Part shown: one piece after another, positions 40,909-50,692 of the stretch
How positions within the stretch are numbered: the stretch's first letter is position 1
How the letters are laid out: the number at the start of each line of letters is the position of its first letter
NCBI GenBank assembly: GCA_016872115.1
Contig: VHBC01000001.1
Span: 1 to 64,000 of the forward strand
Origin: Sphingomonadales bacterium
Lineage (GTDB): Bacteria > Bacteroidota > Bacteroidia > Flavobacteriales_D > Crocinitomicaceae
Length of the DNA stretch: 64,000 nt
Reading direction: 5' to 3'
Position numbers and translations under genes: made by a program
The notes under the pieces: generated by a model
Database searches by the model: none
What the model was told of the DNA's origin: nothing
Seen by the model: only the letters and a program-made list of their open reading frames with translations

Positions 40909-41856
40909 ATGCTCAATAGAAGACATCTTCGCATCAAAGTTTTGCAAGTCCTTTACGCCTTTTTTCAAGGTCAAGAAAGCGATGCACACAAAGCAGAAAA
41001 AGAATTGTTACTTTCGGTAGAACGCATGTACGATATGTACCTGTATTTATTGCTATCCTTGCCAGAATTACAGCGCGCTGCTCAAAATAGGCAGGCAGAG
41101 CTCAAAAAGAAATTGCGGCCAAGTCCAGAAGACCTGAATCCCAACATGAAGTTCGTAGAAAACCAGCTTATTAATCAACTAGCGAAGCACACCGGACTAT
41201 ATAAACTTGCAGAACAACGCAAAGTCAATTGGTTGGGAGCCGAAAGCCAAGAAATGTTCAGAAAACTATTTCTGCATTTGTCGGAGACCAGCAGCTACTT
41301 TGAACACATGAACAATGGGGTGAGCGGCCCGGACGAAGACCTTTCCTTTGCGCTACAAATTTTCAAGCAAGATGTAGCAAACGCCTCACTTTTGCAGCAC
41401 TTCTTTGATGAAAAATCCATCTACTGGACCGACGACCTCGATTTATGCGCCTCGATGGCCATCAAAACATTAAAAACATGGAAGTCAGGTGCGTCAATAG
41501 AAATATTGCCGCTCTACAAGCCCGACGACGACGAAAAGGATTTCATTTTGACGCTTCTGCATAAAACCATACAGTCCGATGTTGCGCACCAGGCTGATAT
41601 ATTAGCGCTTGCCGAAAACTGGGAACTTGACCGCATTGCTAAAATGGATATGCTCCTACTAAAGATGGGTCTGACTGAATTGCAGTTCTGTTCGAGTATT
41701 CCAACAAAAGTGACTATGAACGAATATATCGAGATTTCTAAATTTTACAGTACCCCAAAAAGCAACGTGTTTATCAATGGTATTCTAGATAAAGCGATTA
41801 CAAAGCTAAGCGCTGAAAAACGCATTCAAAAAATAGGCCGCGGCTTACTCAACTAA
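40909..41856 (+). CDS. nusB: Transcription antitermination factor NusB
   Basis: MLNRRHLRIKVLQVLYAFFQ and C-terminal TKVTMNEYIEISKFYSTPKSNVFINGILDK. Start reset from 40834. Confidence 0.9.
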   Translation: MLNRRHLRIKVLQVLYAFFQGQESDAHKAEKELLLSVERMYDMYLYLLLSLPELQRAAQNRQAELKKKLRPSPEDLNPNMKFVENQLINQLAKHTGLYKLAEQRKVNWLGAESQEMFRKLFLHLSETSSYFEHMNNGVSGPDEDLSFALQIFKQDVANASLLQHFFDEKSIYWTDDLDLCASMAIKTLKTWKSGASIEILPLYKPDDDEKDFILTLLHKTIQSDVAHQADILALAENWELDRIAKMDMLLLKMGLTELQFCSSIPTKVTMNEYIEISKFYSTPKSNVFINGILDKAITKLSAEKRIQKIGRGLLN

Positions 41857-41860
41857 TCAT

Positions 41861-42253
41861 ATGAAAGTACTTTCGTTATTTATTTTTTCCGTACTCTTCC
41901 TTTTTGCTTGCCAAAATGAGGCGTCAATAGAGGTAGGAGCAGAGACCACCATGCACTTTAAAAGCAAAATCCACTATGCTGGCACTGTTTATAAGGGGGA
42001 GGTCATCCGGGCTGAATTTGAAGTTGAAAACACAGGTGACAACCCGTTGGTATTCGGAGAGGTGCGACCTTCTTGTACGTGTACCTTAGCAAAAAAGCCG
42101 ACCAAACCGCTGATGCCAGGAAAGCGCACCAAAATTGTTGCCACTATCAATACCGATGAGCTGCATACAAAGCGCATTCACAAGGCAATTACAGTGATGA
42201 CCAATACGAGGCCAAATATTACCGTATTGCAAATCAAGGGAAGAATAAAATAA
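41861..42253 (+). CDS. DUF1573 domain lipoprotein
   Basis: Lipobox [37 protein letters not shown]. Confidence 0.88.
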   Translation: MKVLSLFIFSVLFLFACQNEASIEVGAETTMHFKSKIHYAGTVYKGEVIRAEFEVENTGDNPLVFGEVRPSCTCTLAKKPTKPLMPGKRTKIVATINTDELHTKRIHKAITVMTNTRPNITVLQIKGRIK

Positions 42254-42254
42254 C

Positions 42255-42262
42255 TACATTTG
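42255..42262 (+). promoter_or_regulatory. -7 box (TACATTTG) upstream of yajC
   Basis: Matches TAnnTTTG, 20 nt before ATG 42283. Confidence 0.4.
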
Positions 42263-42282
42263 TAGCTCAAAATTTAATAATT

Positions 42283-42561
42283 ATGTCAGGAGGAGGAGCA
42301 AATCAGTTGGTAATGATCATCTTGATGATCGGCGTTTTTTACTTTTTTATGATTCGTCCTCAAATGAAAAAGCAAAAAGAGCTCAAAAAGTTCCGCGAAG
42401 GTCTTAAAGCAGGTGACAAAATTGTAACCATTGGTGGTATTCACGGTAAAATTCTCGAGATCTCAGAAAACACTGTTCTGATTCAATCAGAAGGCACCAA
42501 ACTCCGTATAGAAAAAGCAGCAGTATCTTCTGCAATGGAAGACACGCTGCAAGCCAAATAA
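42283..42561 (+). CDS. yajC: Preprotein translocase subunit YajC
   Basis: [41 protein letters not shown]. Confidence 0.96.
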   Translation: MSGGGANQLVMIILMIGVFYFFMIRPQMKKQKELKKFREGLKAGDKIVTIGGIHGKILEISENTVLIQSEGTKLRIEKAAVSSAMEDTLQAK

Positions 42562-42565
42562 AAAA

Positions 42566-42639
42566 GGGGATGTAGCTCAGTTGGCTAGAGCGCTTGACTG
42601 GCAGTCAAGAGGTCGTGGGTTCGAATCCCATCTTCTCCA
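42566..42639 (+). tRNA. tRNA-Ala (anticodon GGC)
   Basis: Cloverleaf: GGGGATG TA GCTC..GAGC G CTTGA CTGGCAG TCAAG ... GTGGG TTCGAAT CCCAT CTTCTCC A. Confidence 0.93.
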
Positions 42640-42740
42640 CGAAATACGATGTATAAATAATAACGGCGTTGCTGTTAGGTCAGAAATCTTTACTCGTAAG
42701 AAAGAGCGTAATGTCCTTACAAAACTGCTATTGGCCTAAT

Positions 42741-45700
42741 TTATTGAAGTATTATGACTTTAGCACCACCATATTCTTCAACCCGAATTAGATACTGCCC
42801 CGAAGACTGCCCCCTCATGTCAAACTCATTTACCTTTGCGTTGAATCGACCCGACATTACTTGTCTACCGGTAATATCATCCATAATCCATAGTTTACCG
42901 ATCATGGCATCTGGAATTTTGGCATACACGAGCCCTTGACTAGGAAGGGGATAAATAATCATATTGTGGAGCAATAATTCTACCAAGCCTGATCCCGAAC
43001 AGTCCACTACCGATAAATTTAAAGTAGTAATGAGCTCACATCCCCAAGCATTGGTCGATGTGTCAATGTACAAACCTGGCTGAGTAAGAATTGTATCAGC
43101 AAATGCTAAGCTGTCTCCGTCGCAAATAGTGTCATAAATGGTGCTTGTGGAATTTGAATCAACAGTCAATATGGTTATAATCGTGCTATCACAACCGAAC
43201 ACTGTAAGTAAGTTGTCTGTGTAAGTTCCACCCATAGTGTAAACGCTATTGCCCACCGTGAAAGACTCCCCATCACAAATGCTTACCTCCTGTGTGATCG
43301 TTCCGAGGGGTTCAAGGATCACTATGTTTGCATTGGCGGAGTTCGTGCTGCATCCCGATGTTGCTGGTGAATTGGTAACAACACAGTAATAGGTGCCTGC
43401 ACTCGAAGGCGGCGTGTATGACGCATTCGTTGCACCTGATATCGGACCAGAAGCATCATACCACTGATAGTCATAAGTTGAACTCACTCCACCGCTCGCA
43501 GCCACAGAAATAGCAGTAGGTATTGCATCTAAACAAATGGATTGTGAAGCCGGCGCACTTACAATAGGATCTGCAACAACATTGATTGCAGCAATAGCAG
43601 AGCTGACTTGCGAACAGCCTACAGAACCGCTAAATGTCAGTTGACAATAGTAATAGTTGGTACCCGTAGCAGTGGTGAGGGAAGTTGGAAGCGTGTAAGT
43701 AGTACTCGAAGTACCGACAGGAGTTCCGCCCGAGGTACTGTTGGTCGTGTTGCTGTACCATTGATAAGTAGGAGTTCCACTACCGCCAGCAGAGGCAACA
43801 GTAAGTGGGTTAAGCGTACCGCCCGCACAAATATTTTGACTTTGAGGTTGGGTAGTGAAAGTAGGCCCAGGGTTGACAGTAATTGTGGCAACAGCGGAAC
43901 TCACCGAACAGCCCGTAGAGGCAGGATTGATGCTTGCCACGCAGTAATAGTAAAAAGCACCAGTGTTATTGACAGGCGGGGTATATGTAGCAGCTGTTGC
44001 ACCGGTAATCGCTGTTCCACCAGTAGAACTATTTGTAGTATTGCTGAACCATTGGTACGAATAGCTGGAGCTAATACCGCCGCTAGCCGTTACACTCAGC
44101 GAAGCGACCGTACTTGCGTTTTGGCAATAGCTGGCCGTTAGCGGAGCGCTTGCCGTAGGATTAGCAACAACGGTAACGGTTGCATTGGCAGAGTTGGTAC
44201 TACATCCAGATGTTGTTGGAGAATTGGTAACAACACAGTAATAGGTGCCTGTACTCGAAGGCGGCGTGTATGAAGCAGTTGTTGCACCTGATATCGGACC
44301 AGAAGCATCATACCACTGATAGTCATAAGTTGAACTCACTCCACCGCTGGCAGTAACCGAGATAGGTGTAATTGTTCCACCTGTACAAATGGATTGTGAA
44401 GCCGGCGCACTTACAATAGGATCTGCAACAACATTGATTGCAGCAATAGCAGAGCTGACTTGCGAACAGCCTCCAGAGCCGCTAAATGTCAGTTGACAAT
44501 AGTAATAGTTGGTACCTGTAGCAGTGGTGAGGGAAGTTGGAAGCGCGTAAGTAGTACTCGAAGTACCGACAGGAGTGCCGCCCGAGATACTGTTGGTCGT
44601 GTTGCTGTACCATTGATAAGTAGGAGTTCCACTACCGCCAGCAGAGGCAACAGTAAGTGGGTTAAGCGTACCGCCCGCACAAATATTTTGACTTTGAGGT
44701 TGGGTAGTGAAAGTAGGCCCAGGGTTGACAGTAATTGTGGCAACAGCGGAACTCACCGAACAGCCCGTAGAGGCAGGATTGATGCTTGCCACGCAGTAAT
44801 AGTAAAAAGCACCAGTGTTATTGACAGGCGGGGTATATGTAGCAGCTGTTGCACCGGTAATCGCTGTTCCACCAGTAGAGCTATTTGTAGTATTGCTGAA
44901 CCATTGGTACGAATAGCTGGAGCTAATACCGCCGCTAGCTGAAACCGAGATAGGTGTAATTGTTCCACCTGTACAAATGGATTGTGAAGCCGGCGCACTC
45001 ACAATAGGATCTGCAACAACGTTGATTGCAGCAATAGCAGAGCTGACTTGCGAACAGCCTCCAGAGCCGCTAAATGTCAGTTGACAATAGTAATAGTTGG
45101 TACCTGTAGCAGTGGTGAGGGAAGTTGGAAGCGCGTAAGTAGTACTCGAAGTACCGACAGGAGTGCCGCCCGAGATACTGTTGGTCGTGTTGCTGTACCA
45201 TTGATAAGTAGGAGTTCCACTACCGCCAGCAGAGGCAACAGTAAGTGGGTTAAGCGTACCGCCCGCACAAATATTTTGACTTTGAGGTTGGGTAGTGAAA
45301 GTAGGCCCAGGGTTGACAGTAATTGTGGCAACAGCGGAACTCACCGAACAGCCCGTAGAGGCAGGATTGATGCTTGCCACGCAGTAATAGTAAAAAGCAC
45401 CAGTGTTATTGACAGGCGGGGTATATGTAGCAGCTGTTGCACCGGTAATCGCTGTTCCACCAGTAGAACTATTTGTAGTATTGCTGAACCATTGGTACGA
45501 ATAGCTGGAGCTAATACCGCCGCTAGCCGTTACACTCAGCGAAGCGACCGTACTTGCGTTTTGGCAATAGCTGGCCGTTAGCGGAGCGCTTGCCGTAGGA
45601 TTAGCAACAACGGTAACGGTTGCATTGGCAGAGTTGGTACTACATCCAGATGTTGTTGGAGAATTGGTAACAACACAGTAATAGGTGCCTGTACTCGAAG

Positions 45701-48700
45701 GCGGCGTGTATGAAGCAGTTGTTGCACCTGATATCGGACCAGAAGCATCATACCACTGATAGTCATAAGTTGAACTCACTCCACCGCTGGCAGTAACCGA
45801 GATAGGTGTAATTGTTCCACCTGTACAAATGGATTGTGAAGCCGGCGCACTTACAATAGGATCTGCAACAACATTGATTGCAGCAATAGCAGAGCTGACT
45901 TGCGAACAGCCTCCAGAGCCGCTAAATGTCAGTTGACAATAGTAATAGTTGGTACCTGTAGCAGTGGTGAGGGAAGTTGGAAGCGCGTAAGTAGTACTCG
46001 AAGTACCGACAGGAGTGCCGCCCGAGATACTGTTGGTCGTGTTGCTGTACCATTGATAAGTAGGAGTTCCACTACCGCCAGCAGAGGCAACAGTAAGTGG
46101 GTTAAGCGTACCGCCCGCACAAATATTTTGACTTTGAGGTTGGGTAGTGAAAGTAGGCCCAGGGTTGACAGTAATTGTGGCAACAGCGGAACTCACCGAA
46201 CAGCCCGTAGAGGCAGGATTGATGCTTGCCACGCAGTAATAGTAAAAAGCACCAGTGTTATTGACAGGCGGGGTATATGTAGCAGCTGTTGCACCGGTAA
46301 TCGCTGTTCCACCAGTAGAACTATTTGTAGTATTGCTGAACCATTGGTACGAATAGCTGGAGCTAATACCGCCGCTAGCCGTTGCACTCAGCGAAGCGAC
46401 CGTACTTGCATTTTGGCAATAGCTAGCAGTAAGAGGCGCGCTTATGGTTGGGTTTGAAACAACTGTAACGGTTGTACTTTCAGAATCGTTTCCACCCTGA
46501 TTGGAAACGTTTAATGTAATTGTATATGTACCAGGTGAATTATAGCAGACGGAGGCTGAGGAAGTGCCTTGGCCACTCAGTGTTCCTCCGCTTGCGGTCC
46601 ATTGCCAACTGGTTGGATTGTTCGTTGATAAATCGTTTAAAGTGATGCAAGCACCCTCACATATTGAGTTTGCATTGAGGTTAAAAGCAGCGTTCGGTGC
46701 TGAAGGCGGAGGGGGAGTGATGCTGATTGGAAAACACGAAAACTCCGAGGCATTTTGACCAACGACCTGCAAAACGGCTAGAGATTGGGTAATGGGGTTT
46801 GGCGCTGTATAAGTCCAAGTACCATTTGAAGAAGCAGTTACACTACCTATATATTGATAACCCTGACATGAAAATGCCTGATTGAAATAGTATAATTCAA
46901 CGCGAGCACCCGCAGTCGCGTTTCCTGTGACGGTATATGGTAAGGTAGCAGAAATAACCGTAGGCGGTTGAACGTTTCCATTTGCCGAACCCGAATTATC
47001 GATTACTTCATTAGCGGTGTTTCCCCAGAATTGATTTCGACTCCATTCATTGTTTTGCCCTGAATTTAATATTGCTTTTTGGCAATAACCAATTTTATTG
47101 GCATAAGCATTCTGCGTCGAACTTCCAACAAGTGCGGTGTTGGCATCTAAACGAATACCTGTGGCAAGATTAGCCGAGGCAATAGGAATCCCACCTGCTT
47201 GACATCCGATGTAATTGCCTTGAATAGTCGCTCCTGAGGTTTCAATGCGAATACCGGTTGCATTGGATCCTCCTGAGATAAAATTGCCGTGGATTAATGA
47301 ATCACCTCCAATTACCGCAGTGGTTCCCATCATATGTATAGCGGGTTCATTTGACGTTGATAACGTGGTAATTCCGTTCGTATTAATTTTATTGCCGCGA
47401 ATAGTAGTTGTACCAGTGCTGCCAGAGGTTACTTCAATGGCTCGACGATTACTCGCTGCCACCACCACATTACCTTCACCGAGCGTTGCGTCTCCGCCAA
47501 TTTGGCAGTTGTTGCATTGATTGAATTGAATAGATGAACTTGTAAAATGCGACAATCCCGAAACCATTGAAGTATTTGTACCAATGTAGTTCCCTTGAAT
47601 AGTGACATAATCGCAATTATTATTCAATTCAATACCTTGATCTTTTGAGCAATTATAAATTTGGTTATTGAGAATTTGTGTATTATCCACGTAACGAAAC
47701 ATAATGCCCCTTCCGTGGTAATTAGAGATGACATTAGATACTATTTTAGCGTTATTGTAGTTGTTTGCCCATCCGCCTATCTCTATGACTTGATCGACAT
47801 TGTAGGTATTTATTCCGTTTCCTTGTAGGGTATTGTTTTGTATCACAATTCCGCCATAATTGTTACCGCTGTTCGATTCTATATATATCGTGTGTTGACC
47901 ACGGCAATTGTTGATTACATTATTATATACCGAATCTCTATTCGCAGATGTTCCATTGGAATTAATAATTTCAATGAATTTTGAAAAACTACTGTTTAAG
48001 GTGTTGTTTCGAATCGAAAATATCGCCGTGTGGTTGGTATACGATGATATGACATGTTCACCTTTATTCATGCCGCACGGTGTAGGTGAACAAATAGAGC
48101 TATCTCCATAACCTACATGATTAAACGTGTTATTGTATATAGAAATTTTCCCTGAAGTCCCTCCGTTTGCAGAACTATTAAATTCTATCACTTTGCGCGC
48201 AACATTGCTGATGGTGCAATTTGATAATTGAACCAAACTACCGCTGTTGACCTCAAAGGCGCGCTGAGAATCACCGTTATTGTACCAGAAATTTTCAACT
48301 GTGCATAAATTCACTTTGACATTTGTTCCACCTTGAACTCTGACTAAATTCTTATCCTGTAAGTAAGCTCGGCATTGAGTCACCAATAAATTACTTCCTC
48401 CATTCACACGAATCGAGGCATCGCCGTTCCCGTTGAAATTATTTGTGAATGCAAGACCTTTAATTTGATTATTGTTTCCGCTTTGTATTTGGATGCAATC
48501 ATCAATGCCTTGCCAAACCAACGTCACCATTGAATTTGGATAAGAGAATCCAGGTGCAGTTGTACCATCCACCGTTGTATTCCCATGAGTAAGGGAAGGT
48601 AGATCTGACAAAAGGGTAATAAAACTGTTCGCTGAAATCGTAAAATTGATTACTGGAGTAGTTCCACTGGCACAAGCATTAGCTGTTAGAATAGCTTGTC

Positions 48701-48809
48701 GAAAAGAACCGGGCCCAGAATCTGCGGTGGTGCTCACGGTAACTGTACATTGTCCGAAATAAAAAAAAGCATTCAGAATAAAAAGAAAGGTGGTTATTTT
48801 GGTGCACAT
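42741..48809 (-). CDS. Giant secreted adhesin-like protein: parallel beta-helix N-terminus, PKD domain, tandem Ig-like repeats, T9SS type A C-terminal domain
   Basis: 2022 aa; signal peptide; right-handed beta-helix repeats; repeated SQSICTGGTITPISV..YQWYDASG and QNICAGGTLNPLTVASAGG modules; C-terminus IIYPLPSQGLVYAKIPD...GQYLIRVEEYGGAKVIILQ. Confidence 0.88.
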   Translation of the reverse strand: MCTKITTFLFILNAFFYFGQCTVTVSTTADSGPGSFRQAILTANACASGTTPVINFTISANSFITLLSDLPSLTHGNTTVDGTTAPGFSYPNSMVTLVWQGIDDCIQIQSGNNNQIKGLAFTNNFNGNGDASIRVNGGSNLLVTQCRAYLQDKNLVRVQGGTNVKVNLCTVENFWYNNGDSQRAFEVNSGSLVQLSNCTISNVARKVIEFNSSANGGTSGKISIYNNTFNHVGYGDSSICSPTPCGMNKGEHVISSYTNHTAIFSIRNNTLNSSFSKFIEIINSNGTSANRDSVYNNVINNCRGQHTIYIESNSGNNYGGIVIQNNTLQGNGINTYNVDQVIEIGGWANNYNNAKIVSNVISNYHGRGIMFRYVDNTQILNNQIYNCSKDQGIELNNNCDYVTIQGNYIGTNTSMVSGLSHFTSSSIQFNQCNNCQIGGDATLGEGNVVVAASNRRAIEVTSGSTGTTTIRGNKINTNGITTLSTSNEPAIHMMGTTAVIGGDSLIHGNFISGGSNATGIRIETSGATIQGNYIGCQAGGIPIASANLATGIRLDANTALVGSSTQNAYANKIGYCQKAILNSGQNNEWSRNQFWGNTANEVIDNSGSANGNVQPPTVISATLPYTVTGNATAGARVELYYFNQAFSCQGYQYIGSVTASSNGTWTYTAPNPITQSLAVLQVVGQNASEFSCFPISITPPPPSAPNAAFNLNANSICEGACITLNDLSTNNPTSWQWTASGGTLSGQGTSSASVCYNSPGTYTITLNVSNQGGNDSESTTVTVVSNPTISAPLTASYCQNASTVASLSATASGGISSSYSYQWFSNTTNSSTGGTAITGATAATYTPPVNNTGAFYYYCVASINPASTGCSVSSAVATITVNPGPTFTTQPQSQNICAGGTLNPLTVASAGGSGTPTYQWYSNTTNSISGGTPVGTSSTTYALPTSLTTATGTNYYYCQLTFSGSGGCSQVSSAIAAINVVADPIVSAPASQSICTGGTITPISVTASGGVSSTYDYQWYDASGPISGATTASYTPPSSTGTYYCVVTNSPTTSGCSTNSANATVTVVANPTASAPLTASYCQNASTVASLSVTASGGISSSYSYQWFSNTTNSSTGGTAITGATAATYTPPVNNTGAFYYYCVASINPASTGCSVSSAVATITVNPGPTFTTQPQSQNICAGGTLNPLTVASAGGSGTPTYQWYSNTTNSISGGTPVGTSSTTYALPTSLTTATGTNYYYCQLTFSGSGGCSQVSSAIAAINVVADPIVSAPASQSICTGGTITPISVSASGGISSSYSYQWFSNTTNSSTGGTAITGATAATYTPPVNNTGAFYYYCVASINPASTGCSVSSAVATITVNPGPTFTTQPQSQNICAGGTLNPLTVASAGGSGTPTYQWYSNTTNSISGGTPVGTSSTTYALPTSLTTATGTNYYYCQLTFSGSGGCSQVSSAIAAINVVADPIVSAPASQSICTGGTITPISVTASGGVSSTYDYQWYDASGPISGATTASYTPPSSTGTYYCVVTNSPTTSGCSTNSANATVTVVANPTASAPLTASYCQNASTVASLSVTASGGISSSYSYQWFSNTTNSSTGGTAITGATAATYTPPVNNTGAFYYYCVASINPASTGCSVSSAVATITVNPGPTFTTQPQSQNICAGGTLNPLTVASAGGSGTPTYQWYSNTTNSTSGGTPVGTSSTTYTLPTSLTTATGTNYYYCQLTFSGSVGCSQVSSAIAAINVVADPIVSAPASQSICLDAIPTAISVAASGGVSSTYDYQWYDASGPISGATNASYTPPSSAGTYYCVVTNSPATSGCSTNSANANIVILEPLGTITQEVSICDGESFTVGNSVYTMGGTYTDNLLTVFGCDSTIITILTVDSNSTSTIYDTICDGDSLAFADTILTQPGLYIDTSTNAWGCELITTLNLSVVDCSGSGLVELLLHNMIIYPLPSQGLVYAKIPDAMIGKLWIMDDITGRQVMSGRFNAKVNEFDMRGQSSGQYLIRVEEYGGAKVIILQ
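43561..46440 (-). repeat. Near-identical tandem repeats encoding Ig-like domains
   Basis: ACAATAGGATCTGCAAC recurs at 43561, 44413, 45001 and 45853 (spacing 852, 588, 852). About 43.74-44.94 kb is nearly identical to about 45.18-46.38 kb (offset 1440). Confidence 0.95.
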
Positions 48810-49007
48810 GGTTTAGAAATATTCGTTTTCAAAAAATCTTGTACAATTAACAAAAAAAAATCAAAAAACAATTAAAATTTCAATGAAATTTTTTCGTGTT
48901 GAATGTATCTTAAATCAATATTCCTATCCGAAAAAAAAAAATATCTCAATTATGATTTGAATAAATGAAAAGTACTGCAATCGCATGGCTTTTTTTATTT
49001 TCGTATT

Positions 49008-49709
49008 ATGCAACTTTCCAAACTCAACGACGATAGTTCTTGGATGTTTCATTTCGATGAGCTCCGTGTAATCGTCGATCCCTGGTTTAGTGCCTCACAG
49101 GTCGATTTTCATCCACTTTTTAGTAGGCAGTTTCACAAAGGCCCGCAGCCAAATATTGAAACCATTCAACAACCCAATTACATTTTTATATCGCATCCGT
49201 TTACCGATCATTGCAATAAAGAAACCCTTTTACAATTTGATAAAAATATTCCTTTGATTGCGTTGCCGAGCATCTTGACGAAAATTACAAAATGGAATCA
49301 TTTTCGGAAGTTAATGACATTAGAAGAAGCTCCGTTTGCTATACAAGTTTTACAAACTAAAAACGCGCTGGTACACAAAGCATATTTGATAGAAAGCGTA
49401 CAAGAGAAGATTGTCTATGCACCACACGGAGCTGTGCTCAAGAAAAATGTGGATCTTCAAGTTGATGCCGTGATTTCTACTACGCTTCAGTATCAATTGC
49501 CGTTTTATTTGGGAGGTACCATTAACCTCGGATTCAGCCGAGCGCTGCAACTAAAAGAGCAACTTAGCGCTAAGGTTTTAATCGATACGCATAGTGAAGA
49601 TAAAATAGGACAGGGCTTGGTGTCTTTCTTTTCGAAAAGAAAGTTTAGTTTGGAGCCAGGTGTTGTGTATTTGAAAATTGGGGAAATATTTGACTTGGAG
49701 CCAAACTAA
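49008..49709 (+). CDS. MBL-fold metal-dependent hydrolase-like protein (divergent motif)
   Basis: DELRVIVDPWF, YIFISHPFTDHCNKETL; UlaG-like layout. Confidence 0.65.
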   Translation: MQLSKLNDDSSWMFHFDELRVIVDPWFSASQVDFHPLFSRQFHKGPQPNIETIQQPNYIFISHPFTDHCNKETLLQFDKNIPLIALPSILTKITKWNHFRKLMTLEEAPFAIQVLQTKNALVHKAYLIESVQEKIVYAPHGAVLKKNVDLQVDAVISTTLQYQLPFYLGGTINLGFSRALQLKEQLSAKVLIDTHSEDKIGQGLVSFFSKRKFSLEPGVVYLKIGEIFDLEPN

Positions 49710-49710
49710 T

Positions 49711-50691
49711 TTATGGCTTGAGTACCAACAAGCTGCCATCGGCCATTGTTACATAGAGCTTTCCCTGATTGTATGCCATACTGAGGGCATTTTCCCTAGA
49801 AATTTGCTTCCAGGTTTTACCATCGTCTTTACTCACATCTATTCCGTTAGTGCCACAAGCGTAATAGCACTTGTTTGCATAAAGAACACATGATCGGTAA
49901 CCTGTGGGGCCTTTTTTGGGTGCACTCCAAGTTTTACCGCCGTCCTTTGAGTAAAAACAAGTGTTCTTTTTGTTTTGAGGCTCGAGGTAAGAGCCGCCAA
50001 CAGTCATAATTTCTTTTTCGGTTTTGACCGCCATTGCGTAAGGTCCGCAAGTTGGGCAAGAAGGATAGGGTAGTGCACTTTCTGACCAAGTCACGCCTTG
50101 ATCAGTAGAATGGAAAAACCTTGAAGTGAGGCCTCCCGAAACAAAATAGAATTGCCCGTTCATAATTTGGTTGGTTTGGCCGCTAGCCGCGTAGGCTGCT
50201 TCGCCATTGTTTGCAGTTAGTTGACCTGGCGTGGGTTCCCAATTTAGGCCGTTATCGAAGGAGCGAAAGGTACTGAATTTGCCATTGATCGGGTCTCCGA
50301 GTAGGAATACATTATTACCTTCAGCACATATTCCATCCAAAAAGAGTGGCGCCTTTCTTTCAAAAAGATAAACGACAGAATCCACTTTAAAATTTTTATT
50401 CAACAACAAAATACAGCTAGAATCATGACTTTGCATGGCGATATAGCCAGTTGCAGTTATACAGAGGTCTCTAATTTCTTTGAATTGATCATTTAATTTA
50501 TAGCGTTCTACATCCGTTTGCTTTGGGCCGTATACACGCAGTGCCGCTTCGCTAGAACCGCTAAGGAAAAGTCCATTGGGTAGAGGTATGAGCGCGCGTT
50601 GGTTTTCGGAATTTGTGAATTTGTAACTCCAAAGCTGGAATTGCGCACTTGAATTAAAGGCCAAACATAAACCTAAAAGTAATTTATACAT
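49711..50691 (-). CDS. BNR/sialidase-like beta-propeller protein
   Basis: FYSKDGGKTWSAPKKG, VSKDDGKTWKQIS, FHSTDQGVTWSES. Confidence 0.82.
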   Translation of the reverse strand: MYKLLLGLCLAFNSSAQFQLWSYKFTNSENQRALIPLPNGLFLSGSSEAALRVYGPKQTDVERYKLNDQFKEIRDLCITATGYIAMQSHDSSCILLLNKNFKVDSVVYLFERKAPLFLDGICAEGNNVFLLGDPINGKFSTFRSFDNGLNWEPTPGQLTANNGEAAYAASGQTNQIMNGQFYFVSGGLTSRFFHSTDQGVTWSESALPYPSCPTCGPYAMAVKTEKEIMTVGGSYLEPQNKKNTCFYSKDGGKTWSAPKKGPTGYRSCVLYANKCYYACGTNGIDVSKDDGKTWKQISRENALSMAYNQGKLYVTMADGSLLVLKP

Positions 50692-50692
50692 C

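Noticed and set aside
42640-42740. Possible small RNA between tRNA-Ala and the adhesin gene (GTAAG...CTTAC)
   Set aside because: Only a 5-bp inverted repeat with a long loop; too weak.
43561-46440. Possible CRISPR-like array because of direct repeats
   Set aside because: Units are hundreds of bp, coding and in frame within one ORF; no short repeat-spacer pattern and no cas genes.
43608-46457. Plus-strand ORFs (MRTAYRTAKCQ..., MRTASRAAKCQ...) repeated four times
   Set aside because: Antisense shadows of the adhesin repeats: they repeat because the DNA repeats, and have no domain or ribosome-binding support.
48874-48892. AAAATTTC-aat-GAAATTTT hairpin upstream of the adhesin
   Set aside because: All-AT stem in a very AT-rich spacer; expected by chance and not at a gene end.
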